This document shows positions 7,254 through 11,318 of a DNA stretch of 11,318 bases, piece after piece (positions within the stretch are counted from its first letter, which is position 1; each line of letters starts with the position of its first letter). A program made the position numbers and the translations under genes. The notes beneath the pieces were generated by a model. That model ran no database searches. It worked only from the letters and a program-made list of their open reading frames with translations, and was not told the origin of the DNA. The stretch comes from CAZZKJ01 sp964654695 (GTDB lineage: Bacteria > Krumholzibacteriota > Krumholzibacteriia > WVZY01): assembly GCA_964654695.1 (NCBI GenBank), contig CAZZKJ010000064.1:1-11318 (forward strand), written 5' to 3'.

Positions 7254-7838
7254 TCAATTCTCCCATTTTGATACTTTGTTGTCGATGACGTATATGTACT
7301 TATTGCGGTTACCGATTTTGTAGACCCACTGCTCTTCTTTCTTGTTTCCAATCTCATTAGCATTGAGCTTGGTGGGTATACCCCACGCCTCCAGGGCCGC
7401 TTCTCCGGTCATTCCGATGAAAACTTCATGGTTTCTTATTGCTCTGGCGGTTTTCTTACCCCACTGCCTTATATAAGCCACATGGCGAAGCATGGGCGAC
7501 TTGAACCAGAACAGTTCATCGAGTTTCCCTTCCAAAGAAGCAACCGTCAGCGGCCGTTCGACATTCATGGCGAAAACAACTTTTTTTCGCTTTGACGTTA
7601 AAATCGTAACCGCGCCGCGCCAGTGAAAATCAAGGTCTATGATCTTTACTTTCGAGTCCCTCTGAACAACACCGCGTTGCTTGATATCTTCCAGAACGGC
7701 CCTCGTCCAGGCCGTTCTTCCCTTGTATTTTTCGAGGAGCATCTTCTGATCCTCAAGAGCTATATCTTTAACAATCACTTTTTTAACCGAGGAACACCCG
7801 AATGCCAGCAGCAAAACCGGTATTATAATCTTTTTCAC
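7254..7838 (-). CDS. Outer-membrane-type lipoprotein with SmpA/OmlA-like C-terminus
   Basis: The product is 194 residues starting MKKIIIPVLLLAFGCSS. It has a signal peptide with lipobox ending at C15; Ser at +2 is compatible with outer-membrane sorting. GTG at 7838 is preferred because AAGGAG (7852-7847) lies exactly 8 bases upstream; an in-frame GTG at 7847 overlaps that site. Residues about 20-130 are of unknown type. The last 60 residues contain IGMTGEAALEAWGIPTK and then EEQWVYKIGNRNKYIYVI, resembling the GMT-x-E-x(5)-WG-x-P and E-x-W-x-Y pattern of SmpA/OmlA-like repeats in envelope lipoproteins. The gene follows yraN by 64 bases on the same strand and converges on pilB, so it is probably last in the housekeeping operon or has its own promoter in that gap. 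Function unknown. Confidence 0.75.
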   Translation of the reverse strand: MKKIIIPVLLLAFGCSSVKKVIVKDIALEDQKMLLEKYKGRTAWTRAVLEDIKQRGVVQRDSKVKIIDLDFHWRGAVTILTSKRKKVVFAMNVERPLTVASLEGKLDELFWFKSPMLRHVAYIRQWGKKTARAIRNHEVFIGMTGEAALEAWGIPTKLNANEIGNKKEEQWVYKIGNRNKYIYVIDNKVSKWEN

Positions 7839-7846
7839 CTGTACCA

Positions 7847-7852
7847 CTCCTT
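7847..7852 (-). promoter_or_regulatory. Ribosome binding site that decides the lipoprotein start
   Basis: The minus strand reads AAGGAG here. It is 8 bases from the GTG at 7838 but shares a base with the GTG at 7847, so the shorter reading, which begins directly with the signal peptide, is chosen. Confidence 0.65.
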
Positions 7853-7902
7853 ACAAGAGAGAAAAGCCTGTCAGAATCAATCTATGTGGGGTTCCCAGAG
7901 TT

Positions 7903-8262
7903 TTAGTAAACATTTTCCAGGTGGCGGACATGCATATCCGTGCCATTCAAATCGATATCTATCAACACTAAATCAATTCTATGGTTGATGCCGCGGGGCA
8001 AAGTCTTAACATATCCTTCCAAAGCTATCTGCAATCGCGCGAGCTTTCTTTTATCGACTGCTTCTATCGCAGTGCCGAATAGTCTTCCGCGTCGGAGCTT
8101 GACCTCTACCGCGGCCAGGCAGTTATCCTTTTTCGCCAGCAGGTCTACTTCACGCCGCGCATATTGATAATTACGGGCGATTATACTGAATCCCTTCAGC
8201 TTGAGAAAAGCCGAAGCAATATCCTCACCCAAACTTCCAACAGAGCGCCTGTTTACATCCAC
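7903..8262 (-). CDS. yraN: YraN/UPF0102 family protein, nuclease-like fold
   Basis: The 119-residue protein has the UPF0102 layout: an N-terminal G-x2-GE (G9, G12, E13) followed by A-x3-L, ARN (29-31), REVDLLAKKD (37-46) in place of the usual GEIDLIA-x-D, and VEVKLRR (52-58). E38, D40, E53 and K55 occupy the E-x-D...E-x-K nuclease-like positions. The family is structurally related to Holliday-junction resolvase and restriction endonuclease folds, but its cellular function is not settled. The start is GTG at 8262, because an in-frame TGA lies only two codons upstream. The gene sits 35 bases after rnhB, its usual partner in this operon. Confidence 0.9.
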   Translation of the reverse strand: MDVNRRSVGSLGEDIASAFLKLKGFSIIARNYQYARREVDLLAKKDNCLAAVEVKLRRGRLFGTAIEAVDKRKLARLQIALEGYVKTLPRGINHRIDLVLIDIDLNGTDMHVRHLENVY

Positions 8263-8297
8263 ACCTCACCCCGTCCCTCTCATTCCCTAAAAGATTA

Positions 8298-8999
8298 TTA
8301 AGACATCCCCGGACTTTTTTCAATCCTTTTTAGCTTGAAGGTCTTTCTGTGCTGCTGTCCAATGCCGTAACGGCATATGGCGTCCACATGCTCCCGGGTT
8401 CCGTATCCTTTATTCCGCATGAAGTTATACTCGGGATATTTCCGGTGAAGCTTTCGCATGACCCTGTCCCGGGCGACTTTTGCTAAGATGGACGCCGCCC
8501 CAATTGCCAGGCTTTTATCATCTCCTCCCGGAATTGCTAAAACCCGACCTTCGCACTTTATAACCTGGTTTCCGTCAACTATAACAGCATCCGGCTTGAT
8601 TCTCAGATTGCCGACCGCTTCAGCCATGGCGGCCAGAGCGGCCTTGAGAATATTATGCTTATCTATGACCTCGGGGCTTCTGATGGATATACCGACAGCC
8701 AGCGATTTTTCTATTATTTGATCAAAAAGCTCCTCGCGCATCTTCTCGCTCAATTTTTTTGAATCGCGAACGCCGATCAATGCCGGAAAAGGGCGAAGAA
8801 TAACAGCGCCGGCAACGACAGGCCCGGCAAGCGCGCCGCGCCCGGCTTCATCCACGCCGGCCAGGTACTTTATACCGGGACCGTAAAACAAACGGTCAAA
8901 AGCTTCCAGCGCCAAATACCCGTTCAGCTTCTTTGCCCGCCTGCTAAGATTTTTTCTTCGGCTCTTCTCTTCTCTCGGTGATTCTGGCTGCTTTTCCAA
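8298..8999 (-). CDS. rnhB: Ribonuclease HII
   Basis: The enzyme removes ribonucleotides from DNA and cleaves RNA in RNA-DNA hybrids, using divalent metal ions. Motifs: AGVDEAGRGALAGPVVAGAV (47-66) with D50 and E51, RDSKKLS (78-84), VDGN with D142, and GGDDKSLAIGAASILAKVARD (158-178) with D160 as the fourth acidic residue. The C-terminal HRKYPEYNFMRNKGYGT also fits. The 233-residue reading starts at TTG 8999 and overlaps the end of rplS by 56 bases. Its first 28 residues are charged and atypical; the normal family start aligns near YLALEAFDR, where a TTG at 8915 is an alternative. Neither start has a strong Shine-Dalgarno. Function is certain, the start is not. Confidence 0.95.
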   Translation of the reverse strand: MEKQPESPREEKSRRKNLSRRAKKLNGYLALEAFDRLFYGPGIKYLAGVDEAGRGALAGPVVAGAVILRPFPALIGVRDSKKLSEKMREELFDQIIEKSLAVGISIRSPEVIDKHNILKAALAAMAEAVGNLRIKPDAVIVDGNQVIKCEGRVLAIPGGDDKSLAIGAASILAKVARDRVMRKLHRKYPEYNFMRNKGYGTREHVDAICRYGIGQQHRKTFKLKRIEKSPGMS

Positions 9000-9306
9000 T
9001 ACGATCCCTTAGATAGTACAGCTTTGCTCTCCTGATCTTGCCTTTACGCAGGACTTTTACGGATTTCAAATTGGGCGAATGAATTGGGAATATTCTTTCA
9101 ACTCCTATTCCGGAGCTGATTTTGCGAACCGTGAACATTTCACCCGCCCCGCTGCCGCGGTGTTTTATAACCAGGCCCTGGAAAGCCTGCTCCCTCTCCT
9201 TGTTGCCTTCGATTACTCTTACCATAACTTTGACGGTATCTCCGATATCAATATTGATGTCTTTGTCGGTGAGCAGCTTTTTCTCGATCTTGGTAAGCTT
9301 GTTCAT
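8944..9306 (-). CDS. rplS: 50S ribosomal protein L19
   Basis: The 120-residue product is a full-length bL19, a protein at the 30S-50S interface. Recognisable blocks are GDTVKVMVRVIEG (22-34), ERIFPIHSPNLKSVKVLRKG (70-89) and RRAKLYYLRDRIGKAARI (92-109), with a basic tail. The ATG at 9306 has AAGGAG about 10 bases upstream. It follows trmD after 99 bases, the only sizeable gap in this operon; the gap contains a long stem structure listed separately. The 3' end overlaps the longest rnhB reading by 56 bases. Confidence 0.97.
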   Translation of the reverse strand: MNKLTKIEKKLLTDKDINIDIGDTVKVMVRVIEGNKEREQAFQGLVIKHRGSGAGEMFTVRKISSGIGVERIFPIHSPNLKSVKVLRKGKIRRAKLYYLRDRIGKAARITERREEPKKKS

Positions 9307-9329
9307 TCTTATCTTTCTCCTTTTTTGCG

Positions 9330-9387
9330 GTATGCCGGAGACGCACCCGATCTCGCGTCCGCAGGAACCGGGGCGATTCCAGCATAC
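9330..9387 (-). promoter_or_regulatory. Long stem structure in the rplS leader
   Basis: Bases 9330-9338 pair with 9379-9387 (9 pairs, one of them G-U on the minus strand), and two more pairs form outside a single mismatch (9327-9328 with 9389-9390). Inside, 9340-9344 can pair with 9355-9359. The structure ends just before the rplS Shine-Dalgarno and has no U-run, so it is not a terminator. It may be an L19 leader-type element or an mRNA processing site. Confidence 0.4.
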
Positions 9388-9405
9388 GGCTATAAAACGG
9401 CCATC

Positions 9406-10098
9406 CTAATCTTTTTCTCTTTCCAATAAATCCGGTCTGAATTTCTTAGTACGTTCAATAGACGATTCCATCCTCCATTTAGCAATTTCGGCGTGATGCC
9501 CGGACAATAGAACATCCGGAACCCTCAGACCCATGAACTCTTCGGGCCGGGTATAGTAAGCGCAATCAAGAAGGTTGTCCCTGCCGGCGGCGAAGGAATC
9601 CGTCTGAGCCGATTCCATGTTGCCGAGAACATTCTCCTGCAAACGCACGACGGCTTCTATACAAGCCGCGGCCGCCAATTCTCCCCCGCTGAGAACGAAG
9701 TCGCCCAAAGATATCTGTTCGGTAACGGCGATATCGCTCAACCTCTCGTCCACACCTTTATACCTGCCGCAAATAAAAGTTATTTCTTTTTCAGATACCA
9801 GCTTCAGAGCTTTTTGCTGGTTGAAAACCCTGCCCGCCGGGCTCATGAGAATGACTGGGCTTTTCTCGGCAGTTTTAAGGCTTCGAACAGCATTGTATAA
9901 AGGCTCCGCCATCAATATCATTCCCGGTCCGCCGCCGTAAGGAGCGTCATCGACAGTACGATGGAGGTCATCAGAAAAATCACGCAGGTCGACTACCCGG
10001 TAATCTGCTTTTCCCTTCTTCCGAGCGATGTTGAATATGCCCATCTGCAGTATCGATTCAACTGTTTTCGGAAATATGGTTATAATGTTGATGCGCAT
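9406..10098 (-). CDS. trmD: tRNA (guanine-37-N1)-methyltransferase
   Basis: The 230-residue SPOUT-class enzyme methylates G37 next to the anticodon of several tRNAs, using SAM, and prevents +1 frameshifting. Seen: DAPYGGGPGMILMAEPL (51-67), MSPAGRVFNQ (85-94), GRYKGVDERL (111-120), EQISLGDFVLSGGELAA (128-144) from the trefoil-knot SAM pocket, VLGN (157-160), TDSF with the catalytic-base aspartate D167, and YYTRPEEF (181-188). Small departures from typical sequences: LQEN before VLGN where PG is common, and LLDCAYYTRP where the Ala is usually Pro. The ATG directly abuts the rimM stop (TAAATG), so translation is probably coupled. Confidence 0.97.
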   Translation of the reverse strand: MRINIITIFPKTVESILQMGIFNIARKKGKADYRVVDLRDFSDDLHRTVDDAPYGGGPGMILMAEPLYNAVRSLKTAEKSPVILMSPAGRVFNQQKALKLVSEKEITFICGRYKGVDERLSDIAVTEQISLGDFVLSGGELAAAACIEAVVRLQENVLGNMESAQTDSFAAGRDNLLDCAYYTRPEEFMGLRVPDVLLSGHHAEIAKWRMESSIERTKKFRPDLLEREKD

Positions 10099-10632
10099 TT
10101 AGCATTCGTTCAAAAGTCCGGGTATCGGTTTAATCACGATCATTCCGTTTTCGATATCTTGCCGGGCGATGAATTCGGGCACCGCGGGAACGAGGTTCAC
10201 TCCCCTTTCGCCTGTTATTTCGTAGATATAATGAGCGGGCGAATATAAAAGTGCCGTTACCTCGCCCAGCTCAAAACCATCTTCCGTGATAACCCTGCAT
10301 CCTTTGATTTGAAAAGGAAGGGCTTTTTGGGGCATGTCGACGTCAATATCGTTTATAGGGATCCTGAGCTCGGCGCCTGCAAAATTTTCCGCAGCGTTCC
10401 TGTTTCTTACACCTTCGATACTGAGCAGATAAATCTCGCCGTGCTTACGGGATCCGCTCAAAACAACCGGACCGGATTCCGCCCGATCGGCTGTTTCAGT
10501 AACAAGAAACAACCGATGTGAATTCAGGACATTTTCCCAGAAATCCTCAGATGGAACAAGCTTCACTTCGCCCCTAATGCCGAAGGCTTTGACGATCAAT
10601 CCCAGGAATATATCGGTGTCTTCAGCTGCCAT
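10099..10632 (-). CDS. rimM: 16S rRNA processing protein RimM
   Basis: The 177-residue protein is an assembly factor for the 30S head that binds near S19. The N-terminal RimM domain (about 7-95) begins LGLIVKAFGIRGEVKLVP, close to the family GxIxxAHGIRGEVK with His replaced by Phe. The C-terminal PRC-barrel domain (about 100-175) contains GCRVITEDGFELGEV and the typical YEI...NLVPAVPEFI. The ATG overlaps the khpA stop by one base (TAATG) and the stop abuts trmD, so khpA-rimM-trmD look translationally coupled. No strong independent Shine-Dalgarno is present. Confidence 0.95.
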   Translation of the reverse strand: MAAEDTDIFLGLIVKAFGIRGEVKLVPSEDFWENVLNSHRLFLVTETADRAESGPVVLSGSRKHGEIYLLSIEGVRNRNAAENFAGAELRIPINDIDVDMPQKALPFQIKGCRVITEDGFELGEVTALLYSPAHYIYEITGERGVNLVPAVPEFIARQDIENGMIVIKPIPGLLNEC

Positions 10633-10886
10633 TATTCTCTTATCTCGAATATGATTTTTTCCCCGGCCTTGCTGGCGGCCGCATTTACGAGCGTCCTGAT
10701 GGCTCTCGCCGTCTGGCCGTTCTTGCCGATGACTTTGCCCAGATCCGCAGAGCTGACGGTCAGCTCCATTACCGTATAATTCTCTTTTCGCGATTCATTG
10801 ACTTTTACGTTTTTCGCATCTTCGACAAGCGAAACAGCTATGTATTCAATGAGCGATTTTATAGTCGCTTTATTAACCTCGACCAT
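10632..10886 (-). CDS. khpA: KhpA-type KH-domain RNA-binding protein
   Basis: The 84-residue protein is a single KH domain. It has the RNA-binding loop GKNG (54-57) within LGKVIGKNGQTARAIRTLV (49-67), following beta strands that start around YTVMELTVS. This family (YlqC/KhpA) is the standard gene between rpsP and rimM and binds RNA, in Gram-positives as a partner of KhpB. The ATG at 10886 has a purine-rich GGAAGGAAAAG upstream, with AAGGA about 9-10 bases from the start. Overlap with rimM by one base indicates coupled translation. Confidence 0.93.
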   Translation of the reverse strand: MVEVNKATIKSLIEYIAVSLVEDAKNVKVNESRKENYTVMELTVSSADLGKVIGKNGQTARAIRTLVNAAASKAGEKIIFEIRE

Positions 10887-10930
10887 AATTTTCTTTTCCT
10901 TCCATGACGGGATCAGAAAATCCCAATGAA

Positions 10931-11149
10931 TTATTCGCCGGTGGAATCTTCTTTAGACGGCTCTGATGCCGCATCGCCGTCGACTTCCGTCTGAACATTA
11001 TTCTCCGCTGCGGATACCTCGGCTCCTTCGGAATCGGCTTGCGGAGCATCCTGTGATGGCTTTCCAGCGGCACCGGCAGACTCACCCAGGCGGCTTCGGA
11101 CAGTCCACTGAGAGAAGATCCCAGCCGCACGCCACTTTCCTTGACCCAT
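10931..11149 (-). CDS. Possible 3' fragment of rpsP (ribosomal protein S16), upstream part not recognisable
   Basis: The frame ending in TAA at 10933-10931 occupies the place of rpsP, 44 bases before khpA. Near its readable start it shows GKWRAAG...TVRSRLGESAG. That loosely matches the S16 pattern W-x3-GA-x-P-S-x-T-V-R-S-x-L, but the GAQPS block itself is absent. It is followed by about 45 residues rich in Ala, Glu, Ser and Asp (from AGAAGKPSQD to the end), like the acidic C-terminal tails of many S16 proteins. The ATG at 11149 is only the first ATG in an open frame bounded by a stop at 11236-11234 and is not a credible gene start. The roughly 60 residues of S16 core expected upstream are not seen in any frame. 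Identification rests mainly on position and tail composition. Confidence 0.3.
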   Translation of the reverse strand: MGQGKWRAAGIFSQWTVRSRLGESAGAAGKPSQDAPQADSEGAEVSAAENNVQTEVDGDAASEPSKEDSTGE

Positions 11150-11318
11150 GTCGTGCTGAGCGTGCGGGGTCCCTCCTCTGAATCGGTGTCGAGCTCGAAG
11201 AGCACTCGGTTCTGACCGACGATCTCCCAGCAGTTATTGCCGCCCTGGCACGGACTGCGGACGACTTTGACCTGGTGCGGTTTCTCCAATACCAACATTT
11301 GCGGTTCCAGGTAATAAA
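11120..11318 (-). other. Coding-like open frame at right edge, unidentified
   Basis: On the minus strand a frame different from the one carrying the S16-like tail is open from the right edge. It reads plausibly as protein up to about 11120 (for example NNCWEIVGQNRVLFELD and TLSTTWVKESG), with mostly C or G in third codon positions. It stays open down to 10873, but there it crosses the S16-like tail and the khpA start, so the lower part cannot be real. I do not recognise the protein. It may be the 3' part of a gene joined to this locus by rearrangement or assembly error. The lower boundary given is approximate. Confidence 0.2.

Noticed and set aside
7839..7847. Upstream GTG start of the lipoprotein
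   Set aside because: The codon overlaps the Shine-Dalgarno itself; the GTG at 7838 has ideal 8-base spacing.
10873..11298. Minus-strand open frame of 141 codons
   Set aside because: As a complete gene it would overlap the khpA start and cross the acidic S16-like tail with unnatural basic sequence. Only its upstream part is kept, at low confidence, as an unidentified open frame.
1..11318. CRISPR arrays, insertion sequences, attachment sites, tRNA or rRNA genes
   Set aside because: No regularly spaced repeats, transposase or integrase motifs, terminal repeats or tRNA-like cloverleaf were seen on either strand.

Overview
The window is an ordinary-looking piece of a diderm bacterial chromosome with moderate GC content (about 50% by eye). 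A TonB-type energy transducer, an outer-membrane-type lipoprotein, a type IV pilus/type II secretion ATPase and a candidate sigma-54 promoter all point to a Gram-negative cell. The gene order khpA-rimM-trmD-rplS-rnhB-yraN is common in Deltaproteobacteria (Desulfobacterota, Myxococcota) and related lineages. That placement is inference; no rRNA or other phylogenetic marker was compared.

Left part (1-2557, all minus strand): a stand-alone UgpC/MsmK-type sugar ABC transporter ATPase, then a class I SAM-dependent methyltransferase, then a TonB-like protein cut by the window edge. Spacing is tight (27 and 7 bases), suggesting one transcript. An AT-rich divergent intergenic region (2558-2800) separates this group from a plus-strand FmdB-type zinc-ribbon gene.

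Middle (3139-7838): a minus-strand L-lysine 6-aminotransferase (lat) with its own probable promoter and a palindrome on the -10 region; a small secreted protein of unknown function with its own promoter and terminator (minus); a plus-strand orphan PilB/GspE-type ATPase behind a good sigma-54-like -24/-12 element; and a convergent minus-strand lipoprotein gene at the tail of the next operon.

Right part (7254-11318, minus strand): a translation/housekeeping operon read from right to left: a possible fragment of rpsP (ribosomal protein S16), then khpA, rimM, trmD, rplS, rnhB, yraN and the lipoprotein. RimM, TrmD, KhpA and L19 serve ribosome and tRNA maturation; RNase HII and YraN are usual downstream companions. 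The extreme right end is anomalous. Where rpsP should be, only a tail-like segment is readable, and the sequence beyond it switches reading frame and becomes GC-richer.

I see no CRISPR array, transposase, integrase, tRNA, rRNA or phage gene. Nothing here amounts to a clear new biological system. The best leads are the broken rpsP end, the sigma-54 element before the orphan pilB, the palindrome on the lat promoter, the structured rplS leader, and two uncharacterised exported proteins with a similar C-terminal pattern.
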